Positions 9,055 to 21,071 of a stretch of DNA of 60,787 nt are shown here, in pieces. A model generated the notes under the pieces. That model was not told where the DNA came from, ran no database searches, and worked only from the letters and a program-made list of their open reading frames with translations. The stretch spans positions 1-60,787 of the forward strand of contig NZ_ABCT01000016.1 in the NCBI RefSeq assembly GCF_000170915.1, given 5' to 3'. The position numbers were made by a program, and so were the translations under genes. Each line of letters starts with the position of its first letter. Positions within the stretch are counted from its first letter, which is position 1. This stretch comes from Limnobacter sp. MED105 (GTDB lineage Bacteria; Pseudomonadota; Gammaproteobacteria; Burkholderiales; Burkholderiaceae_B).

Positions 9055-9132
9055 GCAAACATCTTGTTGCATGCATGCTGTTTGGCCTAGGGCAAAGCCG
9101 GACACAATGGGGGTAAATAGCGACAGGCTGTC

Positions 9133-12206
<3,074 letters not shown>

Positions 12207-12289
12207 TCAGTGATTGACTCAATAAAACATTACAAAATTATCTGAATACTACTTTAATCTGAAACTATTTCCAGTACAAAAGTACGCAT

Positions 12290-13324
12290 TTACGATGCAT
12301 GTTGGTGACGATAATCCTTCGGGGTTTGGCCACACCAGCGTTTGAATGTTCGGCTGAAATTCGATGCATCTTCGTAACCCAGCGCATAAGCAATGGCTTC
12401 AACGGTGGAATCGGTGTGGGCCAGCATCCAGCAGGCGCGTTCTTGCCGCACTTCATCCAGCAATTGTTGAAAACTGGTGCCCTCGGCCTGCAGGTGGCGC
12501 ATGAAAGTGCGTTCAGTGAGGTTTTCCTTGGCGGCCATGGCTTGCAAGGTGGGCATGTGGCCTTCGCTTTGCTGCAACTGCATGCGCACGCGCTGGGCCA
12601 GTGTGCCGCCCGCTTGCAGGCGTTGCAGCTGCAAATCACAATCGCGAAGCAAACGTTGCAAGGCTTCATCATCAGCCGCCAGGCTGGGGCTGTTCACCAA
12701 GGTGCTACCCAACACCACACGCAACTGCGAAAAACCAAAGCTGTTGTGTTGCGCAATGCGCTGATATTCATGCGCCCATGCCGGTGCGTCGAAAGGCCAT
12801 TCAATTTTCAGCTGTTGCGGCAGTTCTTGCCCGGTCATCGCGGTGAGCAATTGCACCAAGCCACCCAACAATTGGCAGTGGAGGTATTCACGCACAGGGC
12901 CCAAATCGACCCATTCCTCCAGCACAGCGGCAAACTCGGGTTCATGCTCAAACTTCAGATTGGCCAGGTTTTGGCGCAAGCCGGCGTAGCGTTGCAACAG
13001 CAACATGGCACTGGGCAAATTTTTGCTGGCGATCATGGCGGCGCCCAAGGTACCGTGGGCCGAGGCAGGCGTGCGCAAGCCCACTTCCAGCCCCAACCAG
13101 GGGCAGTCGCTGAGTTGTACGCCACGCTCAATCAACTGGCGCATTTGATCGAAACTCAGGAACTGGTTGCTTTCATGAAGTTGCTGCCAGCTCAGTGGCA
13201 AGCCTTCCAGAATTTCGCCCGGCGCAAATCCACGGCGCTGCAATTCGGCACACAGCAAACGTGCGTACACCGGGTGCAAAGCAGGCTTCAAGGCCGCGAC
13301 TGAATCGTGCAAGTGTTGGGGCAA
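12290..13324 (-). CDS. AraC-family regulator divergent from alkB (AlkR-like)
   Basis: The 344-aa product has an N-terminal ligand-sensing domain (about 15-215) and a C-terminal AraC HTH domain (ALGYEDASNFSRTFKRWCGQTPKDYR). The start is TTG, with GAGACA a few nt upstream; no ATG lies nearby. It is transcribed away from alkB across a 133-nt gap. AraC/XylS-type activators such as AlkR control alkane monooxygenase genes in other bacteria, so an alkane-responsive activator of alkB is a reasonable inference. It is not strongly similar to the other AraC protein here outside the DNA-binding domain. Confidence 0.87.
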   Translation of the reverse strand: MPQHLHDSVAALKPALHPVYARLLCAELQRRGFAPGEILEGLPLSWQQLHESNQFLSFDQMRQLIERGVQLSDCPWLGLEVGLRTPASAHGTLGAAMIASKNLPSAMLLLQRYAGLRQNLANLKFEHEPEFAAVLEEWVDLGPVREYLHCQLLGGLVQLLTAMTGQELPQQLKIEWPFDAPAWAHEYQRIAQHNSFGFSQLRVVLGSTLVNSPSLAADDEALQRLLRDCDLQLQRLQAGGTLAQRVRMQLQQSEGHMPTLQAMAAKENLTERTFMRHLQAEGTSFQQLLDEVRQERACWMLAHTDSTVEAIAYALGYEDASNFSRTFKRWCGQTPKDYRHQHAS

Positions 13325-13457
13325 GTGGTTTGTCTCTGAGTGTTTGTTGTTGTTTTGTGTTTGTCACTTTATGACGATCTTATGCCACCCTGTGCGGTGT
13401 TGTCCATCGCCTTGCACGCCTAAGATGAAATCATCCTGAACAACCCGGTGCACAACA

Positions 13458-14618
13458 ATGACTTCCAATACCCTGCCCGCTACACAATACAAAGACCCAA
13501 AAAAATACATGTGGCTGTTGTCGGTGATCGCGCCTTTTGCTGCGCCACTTGGCCCGATCATGTATTTGTACACTGGCCACACCCAATGGCTGTGGATCTT
13601 TCTGGCCTTCTTCTACATCGGCCTGCCCGTGCTTGATTTCGTGTTTGGCGAAGACAAGCAAAACCCGCCCGAGCAAGCGGTGCCCCAACTGGAAAACACC
13701 GCCTACTACCGTGTGATTACCTACCTGTTGGTGCCGATTATCACGTTCGGATTTTTGTTCAACGTTATCTTCCTGGCCACGCACGACTTGCATTGGCTGC
13801 ACTGGCTGGCTGTGGCCATTACCACCGGCTCACTGCTGGGTTTTGGTTTGAACCTGGGCCATGAAATGGGCCACAAAAAACGCAAGCTCGACAAGGCATT
13901 GGCGCTGTTTACCCTCTCGCTGGGTGGTTATGGTCACTTCTCGATTGAACACAACCGCGGCCACCATCGCGATGTGGCCACACCCGAAGATCCGGCCACT
14001 TCACGTATGGGTGAACACATTTATGAATTCATGCTGCGTGAAATTCCGGGTGCTTTCAAACGTGCCTGGAGGCTCGAAAGTGAACGCCTGGAACGCGCAG
14101 GAAAAAGCCGCTGGAGTGTGGGCAATGAAATGTTACAAGCCGGTGCAATGACCCTGGTGCTGTACTCGGCGCTGCTTGCCCTGTTTGGCTGGCCCATGGT
14201 GCCCGTGTTGGCTGTAGTGGCCTTCTGGGGTGCATTTCAGCTAACCAGTGCCAACTACATTGAGCACTACGGTTTGATGCGCCAGAAGTTGCCCAATGGC
14301 GAATACGAGCGTTGTGCCCCACACCATTCCTGGAACAGCAACCATTTGGTGTCCAACCTGGTGGTGTTTCAGTTGCAGCGCCATTCAGACCACCACGCAA
14401 ACCCGGCACGCAGCTACCAGTCGCTTCGTGATTTTCCGGAACTGCCAAGCTTGCCATCGGGCTATTTCGGCATGTTCTTGATCGCGTATGTGCCACCGCT
14501 GTGGTTTGCAATCATGAATCCACGGTTGCTGGACGTGGCGGGCAAGAATGCGCAGAAAATCAACATTCACCCACGCAAACGCGCACGTGTGATTCAGCGT
14601 TATTCGCTGGCCGCGTGA
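13458..14618 (+). CDS. alkB: Alkane 1-monooxygenase
   Basis: This integral-membrane di-iron enzyme hydroxylates n-alkanes at the terminal carbon, using electrons from rubredoxin. All His boxes are present in 386 aa: HEMGH (135-139), EHNRGHH (164-170), the NYIEHYG motif (266-272) and LQRHSDHH (306-313). About six hydrophobic segments lie in the first 260 residues. There is no rubredoxin fusion at the C-terminus, and no rubredoxin gene in the window, so the electron chain is encoded elsewhere. It is divergent from an AraC gene and convergent with a thioesterase; the adjacent GMC oxidoreductase would be the next pathway step. Confidence 0.95.
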   Translation: MTSNTLPATQYKDPKKYMWLLSVIAPFAAPLGPIMYLYTGHTQWLWIFLAFFYIGLPVLDFVFGEDKQNPPEQAVPQLENTAYYRVITYLLVPIITFGFLFNVIFLATHDLHWLHWLAVAITTGSLLGFGLNLGHEMGHKKRKLDKALALFTLSLGGYGHFSIEHNRGHHRDVATPEDPATSRMGEHIYEFMLREIPGAFKRAWRLESERLERAGKSRWSVGNEMLQAGAMTLVLYSALLALFGWPMVPVLAVVAFWGAFQLTSANYIEHYGLMRQKLPNGEYERCAPHHSWNSNHLVSNLVVFQLQRHSDHHANPARSYQSLRDFPELPSLPSGYFGMFLIAYVPPLWFAIMNPRLLDVAGKNAQKINIHPRKRARVIQRYSLAA

Positions 14619-14628
14619 GAGTTTTTCT

Positions 14629-14646
14629 TCTGCGGGAATACGCAGA
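14629..14646. terminator. Hairpin between convergent alkB and thioesterase genes
   Basis: TCTGCG, a 6-nt loop and CGCAGA form a perfect 6-bp stem in the 34-nt gap between two convergent stop codons. A T-rich tract lies on one side (GTTTTTC), so it may stop the leftward transcript better than the rightward one. It is a weak but well-placed candidate. Confidence 0.45.
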
Positions 14647-14652
14647 TCAAAT

Positions 14653-15090
14653 TTAGCCAGCCTGATTGATCTGCTTGCCCACAGCGCCCTCTTGCAGGGC
14701 GCTTTTTAATTCTGCTGGAATACTTTGCTTGGTGAATTCTTTGGCACACACCAACACGTAAGTGGCCTGTGATGTGGCCACCAAGGTGTTGGTGTCGGCA
14801 TTTACAAATTCAAAATTCAAAGTGAAACTGGTGTTGCCGAAGTGGCTCGGGTAGACACTGGTTTTCAAGACATCATCAAACCGCGCCGGGTTTTTCCATT
14901 CGGTCAGCAGGCGCACCACCTGGGTTTCATAGCCCATATCCACCAGTGCGTTGTAACCGCCCATGGCGGCGCGCATGAATTCCGTGAGCGCCAAATCGAC
15001 GTAATCGCCATAGCGGGCGTTGAACACGACACCTTGCGGGTCGCATTCGCCGTACCGCACCCGAAACAAAAACTCAAAGGGTTGTGCCAT
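14653..15090 (-). CDS. Acyl-CoA thioesterase, 4HBT/YbgC family
   Basis: This single-hotdog thioesterase of 145 aa hydrolyses acyl-CoA. It carries the 4HBT signature RVRYGECDPQGVVFNARYGDYVDLA, with the catalytic Asp in ECDPQG. The ATG at 15090 sits 3 nt after the stop of the GMC gene, which indicates co-transcription. A fatty-acid thioesterase fits the alkane pathway by relieving CoA limitation or releasing free acids. The substrate is not predictable. Confidence 0.88.
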   Translation of the reverse strand: MAQPFEFLFRVRYGECDPQGVVFNARYGDYVDLALTEFMRAAMGGYNALVDMGYETQVVRLLTEWKNPARFDDVLKTSVYPSHFGNTSFTLNFEFVNADTNTLVATSQATYVLVCAKEFTKQSIPAELKSALQEGAVGKQINQAG

Positions 15091-15093
15091 CAA

Positions 15094-16772
15094 TTACACC
15101 GGTTGTGGAACGAGGGCTTGGGTCAGGTGTTCCTGACGGGCCCGTGCGTTGTGTTCGGCCTGTTCAAGTGCAGGCACGCGCGACACGCCACGAATCAAAT
15201 CTACCGCTTTTTCAGCCATCATCATGACCGGGCCGTTGGTGTTGCCGCCAATCAGGCTGGGCATTGCAGACGCGTCCACAATACGCAGGCCTTCCAGCCC
15301 GTGCACACGCAGTTGCGGATCGACCACAGCCATGGAATCGGTGCCCATTTTGCACGTGCCGGTGGGGTGATAAACCGTGTCAACCCTGTTGCGCAACACT
15401 TCACGAATTTCGTCATCGGTGCGCACATGCTCGGTGAATTTGTCTTTCAAAATCCACTTGGCCAAGGCAGGCGCATGCATAATCTTTCGGGTCAATTTGA
15501 AGCCCTCCACCAGCTCATCCAGATCACGAGGATCTTTCAAAAACCAATGTCAATCAAGGGTGGCGTGTCCATGGTGTTGCCTTGCAGGGTAAGGCTTCCG
15601 CGGCTGCGCGGGCGCAACAAACACACGTGGCAGGAAAAACCGTGGCCCATGTGCATTTTGCGGGCGTGGTCATCCACCATCGCCACCACGAAGTGCAATT
15701 GAACGTTGGGGTCTTTCAACTCGGGGCTGGTTTTTAGAAACGCACCACCTTCAGCGAAGTTGCTGGTGAGCGCACCACGGCGATGCTTGCGGTAGCGGAA
15801 AATTTCACGCAGCAAACGAATACCACCGCGAATGGACAAACCCAGTGTGTCCAGGCTTTTGGTGGAATAACCAAAAATAAAGTCGGGGTGATCCTGCAGG
15901 TTTTTACCCACGCCGGGTAAGTGATGAACCACATCGATATCATGACGTGCCAACTCTGAAGAGTCGCCCACACCGGAAACCATCAACAATTGCGGCGTTT
16001 GAATGGCACCCGCAGTCAATATGATTTCTTTGCGCGCCTTCAACACAGTGACCTGGCCGTTGATGGACACCTCCACACCCACCGCACGCTTGCCTTCAAA
16101 CAGCACGCGTTGAACCATCGCCTTGGTGTGAACCGTGAGGTTTTTTCGGTGCATGTGCGGAAACAGGTAGGCGCGCGCAGCACTGAAGCGTTCACCATTT
16201 TTTTGGGTCACCTGGTAAATGCCAACGCCTTCCTGATCGGCACCGTTGAAATCATCAGTGATCTTGAAACCAGCTTGCTTGCCAGCCTCCAGATAAATTT
16301 GCTGAAAGGGATTGTCGGAACGCAAATCGGCCACATTCAACGGGCCGCTGTTGCCGTGGTAGGCGTCGCGAATTCGCTCGTTGCATTCACTGAGTTTGAA
16401 ATAAGGCAGCACGTCTTTGTAAGACCAGCCGCTGCACCCCTCTTCATTGGCCCAACGGTCGTAGTCCGATGCCGTGCCACGAATGTAAACCATGGCATTG
16501 ATGGCCGAGGAACCACCCAAGGCCTTGCCACGCGGCTGGTAACCCTTGCGACCGTTCAAGCCGGGTTGCGGTGTAGTTTCGAATGCCCAGTTGTTGATTT
16601 TGGTGGGCAACATGGCCACCGCACCGCTGGGAATATTGATCAGATTACCGGTGCCATCGCCCCCGGCTTCGAGAAGGCATACATCGAGTGCTGAGTCTTC
16701 ACTGAGGCGGCCTGCCATGGCACAACCGCCGGAACCACCACCCACCACAATGTAGTCGTGCTCTGTCTTCAT
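15094..16772 (-). pseudogene. GMC-family alcohol dehydrogenase (AlkJ-like), split by a 1-nt frameshift
   Basis: Two reading frames make one GMC flavoenzyme of about 559 aa. The N-terminal part (15537-16772, 411 aa) has the FAD motif VVGGGSGG and GMC signature RGKALGGSSAINAMVYIRG. It stops at ..PPLIDIGF. The C-terminal part (15094-15540, 148 aa) begins [16 protein letters not shown] and has [10 protein letters not shown] with the catalytic His plus the closing [17 protein letters not shown] motif. Adding one base to the A5 run at 15539-15543 (T5 on the coding strand) joins them exactly. AGGAGGAGC precedes the ATG. Related enzymes oxidise alkanols to aldehydes, as AlkJ does. It may be a true mutation, a sequencing error, or two coupled pieces (TTGA overlap). 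Confidence 0.88.
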
Positions 16773-16890
16773 CTGCTCCTCCTGATTTTCAAACCCGCTT
16801 GGATCGGATTTTGTGATTTTCTCACTTGATCATAGAGGAAGCCGGGCAAAAAGAAACACCCCAAAGCGCACAAAAAATTGATAATTCCGG

Positions 16891-17979
16891 TCAAGCGATG
16901 CGGGTGATCTTCTCGGGTGCAGCGGGCGCACTGCTCTGTGCATTTCCAACCAACTGATTCACTTGCCCCAAAGCTTCCTGTACTTCTCGCATTACACGTT
17001 GGGTCAGTTCTTCCACGGTGGGTACGTCTTGCACCAGGCCTTGAACCTGACCAATCAGCTGAACACCTTGTGTGTGGTTGCCCTCAATGGTGGCTTTTTT
17101 GATTTGAAGCACTGCGGCTCCGTAAAAAGTGACTGTGAGCGTTTGCTCCAGACCCATTTTGAATACGTCTTTGATGATTCCCGAAAGGGGCTTGTTCATT
17201 TCACGCGCAGCCAGGTAGGCGCGCCACATGGCACGAACCGGATTGAATGGCTTCGACATGATTTTTTTGGAGTTGGGTGTGGTCATGACACGGCAAGGAA
17301 TGCTGTCGAAATTCTTGCTGTAAATGGTGTCTTCCACTTCTTTTTTTACAATCAATTCTTTGGTGTTGGCATGCACCGGGCTTTCTTTCGATGCGGCCCA
17401 GCGTGTGCCCATGGCCACGCCGTCTGCGCCCAAAGCCAAGGCCGCGACCACACCGCCGCCTGTGCCAAAACCACCGGCTGCAATAATTGGAAGCTTGGTT
17501 ACCTGCCGGATTGCAGGCACCAGCACCAGTGATGTAACTGCGCCGCCGTGCGCTGCGGCCTCATGGCCTGTGACCAACAAGGCATCCGCGCCCGACTGCT
17601 CGGCCTTCAAGGCATGCTTGGCATTCACCACAGTCACAATGACTTTGCCGCCATAGTCGTGCACACGCTTGCAAACATCTGCGGGGCTACCGAGGCTGAA
17701 GTTGATCACGGGTACTTTTTCATTCAGGGCCACTTCAAGATTTTCACGGGCACCCGGCATGATCAATGCGCAACCAATGCCGAAAGGCTTGCTGGTCAGG
17801 CTTCGAACCTTGCGAATTTCAGAGAGGGTTTGTTCAGGCGTCAAATGCCCAATGGCCAGAATGCCCAGACCACCTGCGTTGGCTGTGGCAGCCACCAGAT
17901 CGGCATTGGCCACGTAGGTCATGCCGGGGCATACCAGCGGGTATTGAATGTTGAACATCTCGGTGATGCGGGTTTTCAT
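16891..17979 (-). CDS. NAD(P)H-dependent flavin oxidoreductase / nitronate monooxygenase family
   Basis: The 362-aa TIM-barrel FMN enzyme begins MKTRITEMFNIQYPLVCPGM and shows the family features AGGLGILA, DALLVTGHEAAAHGG and PIIAAGGFGTGGGVVAALALGADGVAMGTRW. The frame extends to a TTG at 18015, but the ATG at 17979 gives the standard family N-terminus. Many such proteins are annotated as nitronate monooxygenase, though this clade (motif TGHEAAAHGG) includes NADH:quinone and enoyl-type reductases. It stands alone after the GMC gene. The true substrate is unknown. Confidence 0.85.
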   Translation of the reverse strand: MKTRITEMFNIQYPLVCPGMTYVANADLVAATANAGGLGILAIGHLTPEQTLSEIRKVRSLTSKPFGIGCALIMPGARENLEVALNEKVPVINFSLGSPADVCKRVHDYGGKVIVTVVNAKHALKAEQSGADALLVTGHEAAAHGGAVTSLVLVPAIRQVTKLPIIAAGGFGTGGGVVAALALGADGVAMGTRWAASKESPVHANTKELIVKKEVEDTIYSKNFDSIPCRVMTTPNSKKIMSKPFNPVRAMWRAYLAAREMNKPLSGIIKDVFKMGLEQTLTVTFYGAAVLQIKKATIEGNHTQGVQLIGQVQGLVQDVPTVEELTQRVMREVQEALGQVNQLVGNAQSSAPAAPEKITRIA

Positions 17980-18079
17980 GGGCTGTCCGTAGATCGAGTG
18001 GGCCGGATCGGGCAATCCAATGAATATTACATCAACCGAGATATTCTGATAAGCACTGTAAGTATGCGCTGAGTTGCTT

Positions 18080-19567
18080 TTATCCCAGTGTCTTGGTCAG
18101 GTCACCCAACAATGGCAAGCCTCCGAGCAAGCCACCCTCGGCACCGCTGGTCGAACTGATGGAGGAAGTCAAACCACCCAACACGTCGCCAAGCACTGGA
18201 ATACCCGCCAAGGCATCACCACCGGAAAGCAAACCGCCGCCGCCTAGCCCACCGGTCAAGCTGTCCAGCGCACCGCCGAGGAATGGAATGTTGCCTAATG
18301 CAGAACTGACATCGCCACCCAAAGAACCGGCAAGATCGCCAATCAAGTCGGTGACTGGCGCTGCGGGTGTGCTTGCGCCCACCGACGATATTGCGTCGCC
18401 CACCCCGCCCAACAAACCGCCAACGGTGTTCAGCAAAGTGTTGCCGCCCTCGCCAATCAAAGCCAAAGGCGTGTCAGCAAGACCGCTTTCCAGCCCGCCA
18501 CCCAAACCGCTCAGAATTCCACCCAAGCCACCGTCGTTGTTACCCGTGGCCACTGAATCCACAACGCCACCCAAGGTACCGGCAATGTCGCCCAGCACGG
18601 GCACCGGTGCCAGCAATTGCCCCACGCTGTCGGTGACATTCACCACGGTGCCTACCACGCCACCCACACCACCATCGGTGTTCGGGCCTGTGGTTCCCAA
18701 CAGGCTCGCCACCAAATCCGACACGGGTGCCAGCGGTGTACCTTCACCAAATCCACTCACTTGGTTTGCTGCCACACCGAGCAGGTCAGTCAATGTACCC
18801 AGCCCCATGTCCAACACATTGGCCACAGGTGCCAAAGGGGTACCCTCCAGTCCGCTGGTCAGGCCATCGGTCAAGCCCGTCAAAATGCCATTCAAGCCAC
18901 CGTTGTTGTCGCCCACCAATGTGGATTCGATCACGTTGCCCACGGCGTCGACCACATCGCCCACCACGGGCACGGGCTCGGTCAATTCGCCAAGGTTGTT
19001 GGTAAGGTCACTGACTGTTTCAGCCAGGCCGCCCGCATTTTCTGCAGGCAATGCGCCGGGATTTCCACCACCGCTGCTACCGCCGCCATTGTTGTCGTCT
19101 GAACCTGCGAACACCGCCGCTGCGCCCACGGCGCCTGCCAATGGCAAAGCTCCCAAGCCCGCACCGGCGCCCAGCAAGCCTGCACCAAACAGGCCACTCA
19201 TTTCCCCCGTGGCTTCCTGACCATCCAGTACGGCTGCCTGGTTTTCTCCGTCAAATTCAGACACCAGCGTGACATTGCCCAAGCCATCACCCGCGTTGGA
19301 GGTAATGACCACCTGACCGTTGGGGCCAGCATCTGGATCGAAACCCAGCGTGGCCACACCACCATTTGAAATTTCAAGGAAAGCGGGGATTTGTTGCTGT
19401 GTACCCGGAATACTAAGCACTGCAATTGAGTTGCTGGTGGAGCGCAACACATCACCTGCCTGCAACACCATGTCTTCGCGTAGCGGAGTTTCAATGCCGT
19501 TTCGCTTCACAAACACATCGCCATCAATATTGGTCACAGAGGCTACTACTGGGCTGTCAAAGTTCAT
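18080..19567 (-). CDS. Gly/Leu-rich repeat protein with retention-module-like N-terminus
   Basis: No family is recognised for the whole 495-aa protein. Residues 8-75 (SVTNIDGDVFVKRNG..TPLREDMVLQAGDVL) resemble the FecR-like beta module at the N-terminus of LapA-type surface adhesins. A Gly/Ala-rich hydrophobic segment (125-154) and an Asp-Asn-Gly linker follow. Residues 195-430 hold two copies of a ~110-residue repeat, each starting (E/A)PVPV(V/L)GD and containing NN(G/D)GGL.GIL.GL and a TP.AP element; partial units run to the end. There is no signal peptide and no RTX nonapeptide. AAGGAA precedes the ATG. It follows its partner gene by 15 nt, so the two form an operon. It may be surface-exposed; function unknown. 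Confidence 0.75.
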   Translation of the reverse strand: MNFDSPVVASVTNIDGDVFVKRNGIETPLREDMVLQAGDVLRSTSNSIAVLSIPGTQQQIPAFLEISNGGVATLGFDPDAGPNGQVVITSNAGDGLGNVTLVSEFDGENQAAVLDGQEATGEMSGLFGAGLLGAGAGLGALPLAGAVGAAAVFAGSDDNNGGGSSGGGNPGALPAENAGGLAETVSDLTNNLGELTEPVPVVGDVVDAVGNVIESTLVGDNNGGLNGILTGLTDGLTSGLEGTPLAPVANVLDMGLGTLTDLLGVAANQVSGFGEGTPLAPVSDLVASLLGTTGPNTDGGVGGVVGTVVNVTDSVGQLLAPVPVLGDIAGTLGGVVDSVATGNNDGGLGGILSGLGGGLESGLADTPLALIGEGGNTLLNTVGGLLGGVGDAISSVGASTPAAPVTDLIGDLAGSLGGDVSSALGNIPFLGGALDSLTGGLGGGGLLSGGDALAGIPVLGDVLGGLTSSISSTSGAEGGLLGGLPLLGDLTKTLG

Positions 19568-19582
19568 GATGTTTTCCTTGAA

Positions 19583-20800
19583 TCAAGCAAAGTCAGCGTT
19601 TTGAACCACGATGGATTCAGCAAATGCTGCGGAGGAGTTAATGGGAGAGGAGGACTGAGAGAAATCGGTGAAGTCTGTCGGGGAAATTGCGGCTGTGGCA
19701 GCATCAAACTGACTGTTCATGCCGAATAACGAAAGATCAATTTGCGTGATTTGCGACACAATGCTGTTGAACAAATCGGCGGGAATGACCGTGGAGGCCA
19801 GTGACAGATCCGTGCTGTTCATACCAGGCAAAGTGTCCATGCTTTCCAGCGAACCGGAAAACTGTTCCAGGCCGGGAAATGCATCCGCCGCCTCGCCCAA
19901 ACTTGCGGTGAGATCGTTCAACAAGCCTGACACCGGGTCGGTACCAGCATCACCGGCCAACAAGGTGGTGGTGGTTCCACCCACCACGCCGCCCAACAAA
20001 TCGCCTAGGCCGCCGAGTACGGGTATATCGGCCAAACCATCTTTGATTGCATCGCCGAGAAAGGCCAAACCATCGGCCAGCCCACCGGGCAAGGGGATCA
20101 AATCGCCCTGACCGCTGCCGAGCAGATCAGTCAAACCATCAATCAAAATTCCCAAACCGGGAATGTCGCCCAAACTGCTGTCCAGGGTGTCCGCAACATC
20201 GGCAAGCAAGCCGGCAAGCCCGGTCAGCTCGGTGGTACTCACTGGCGGATCAACCGGGTCAGTAGGATCGGTGGGATCGGTGGGATCGGTAGGGTCGGTC
20301 GGCATTGCCGGGCTGCCAGTATCCACAACTTCATCGTCGTCGCCGTCCAGCACAGCAGCACCCAGCACACCGGCACCAATAACGCCCGCTGCTGTACTGG
20401 CTGATGCACCGCCAGCCAACAAGCCAGCACCGACAAGGCCAGAGAATTCTCCGTCCTGCGAAGCCAGAACAGCGGTATTGACCGCGTCACTCACTTCGTA
20501 AAGTTCCACGCCTTCGCTCAGCGCCGTGACTTCAGTACGGGCGGGCGCATCAGGCACATCGGCCTCAAGCATATCCAGCCTGGCCGATGCATTCGGCGCC
20601 AGTTCAAGCAAGGCATCACCGTGGCTTGCGTGCAATGCAGGCATTTCTACCTGCACGACCTGACGGCTATTGTTCACAATCGTGTCGTCCCAAAACACGG
20701 GGTCGCCGGGCTCCAGTGTCAAGGTTTGACCCATCCGCTGCACGGTTACACCGACAGCCTGCGTTTTCAAAATGCCCACCGAGGCCATTTCGTTCGACAT
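19583..20800 (-). CDS. Partner of the Gly/Leu-rich protein, with TAAG motif and Thr-Asp-Pro repeats
   Basis: The 405-aa protein is a diverged relative of the next gene. Its N-terminal beta module (6-75) contains VGVTVQRMGQTLTLEPGDPVFWDDTI. A hydrophobic Gly/Ala segment (120-151) is of the same kind as in the neighbour, here containing STAAGVIGAG with TAAG at 136-139; TAAG is the site cleaved by LapG in LapA-type adhesins. A TDP repeat linker (168-182) and a Gly/Leu-rich body (190-310) follow, and the last 90 residues are Ser/Asp-rich. No signal peptide or RTX repeats are seen. It has AAGGAA before the ATG and is first in a two-gene operon. The function is unknown; a cell-surface role is inferred. 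Confidence 0.75.
   Translation of the reverse strand: MSNEMASVGILKTQAVGVTVQRMGQTLTLEPGDPVFWDDTIVNNSRQVVQVEMPALHASHGDALLELAPNASARLDMLEADVPDAPARTEVTALSEGVELYEVSDAVNTAVLASQDGEFSGLVGAGLLAGGASASTAAGVIGAGVLGAAVLDGDDDEVVDTGSPAMPTDPTDPTDPTDPTDPVDPPVSTTELTGLAGLLADVADTLDSSLGDIPGLGILIDGLTDLLGSGQGDLIPLPGGLADGLAFLGDAIKDGLADIPVLGGLGDLLGGVVGGTTTTLLAGDAGTDPVSGLLNDLTASLGEAADAFPGLEQFSGSLESMDTLPGMNSTDLSLASTVIPADLFNSIVSQITQIDLSLFGMNSQFDAATAAISPTDFTDFSQSSSPINSSAAFAESIVVQNADFA
20256..20300 (-). repeat. Nine-base repeats encoding Thr-Asp-Pro
   Basis: Five tandem 9-nt units (GGATCGGTG-like on the plus strand) encode consecutive TDP tripeptides. Units are nearly identical, so copy number could vary by slippage and change linker length in steps of three residues. 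Confidence 0.8.
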
Positions 20801-20833
20801 GTGAATTCCTTGCTGATTGTTCGGATTGATGTG

Positions 20834-20855
20834 GGTTAACTATTTTTGGTTAACC
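20834..20855. promoter_or_regulatory. Inverted repeat upstream of the Gly/Leu-rich operon
   Basis: GGTTAAC, an 8-nt T-rich spacer and GTTAACC form a perfect inverted repeat 34-55 nt before the ATG at 20800. It fits a repressor or activator operator, or a leader hairpin. No regulator gene lies next to it. The surrounding 271-nt gap is A/T-rich and otherwise featureless to me. Confidence 0.5.
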
Positions 20856-21071
20856 ATTTCTAGGTAGCAAATATACCCAATATGTAAGGTTTTTACTGAC
20901 AAGATGTAGGGGTTTTTTGTAAAAATTGTACGAAAGCAACAAAAAAACCAATTTAGGGGGCTCAAAATTGGGGGGAGTCAAGACCGAAAAACCGGGACGA
21001 CCAATGCCGCAATACCTGCAAATTAAGGCATCATTCAGCATCCAAATTTTTTGCAATCAAAGGGAAATCAA

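Noticed and set aside
15537-15545. Programmed ribosomal frameshift in the GMC gene
   Set aside because: A T5 run alone is a weak slip site, no downstream structure was seen, and a lost base or sequencing error is simpler.
18093-19220. A 375-codon frame antisense to the Gly/Leu-rich gene
   Set aside because: Its Pro/Ser-rich composition is explained as the complement of Gly-rich codons, and it has no start context.
20256-20300. Short tandem repeats resembling a CRISPR array
   Set aside because: The units are 9 nt, contiguous, without spacers, and code for Thr-Asp-Pro within a gene.
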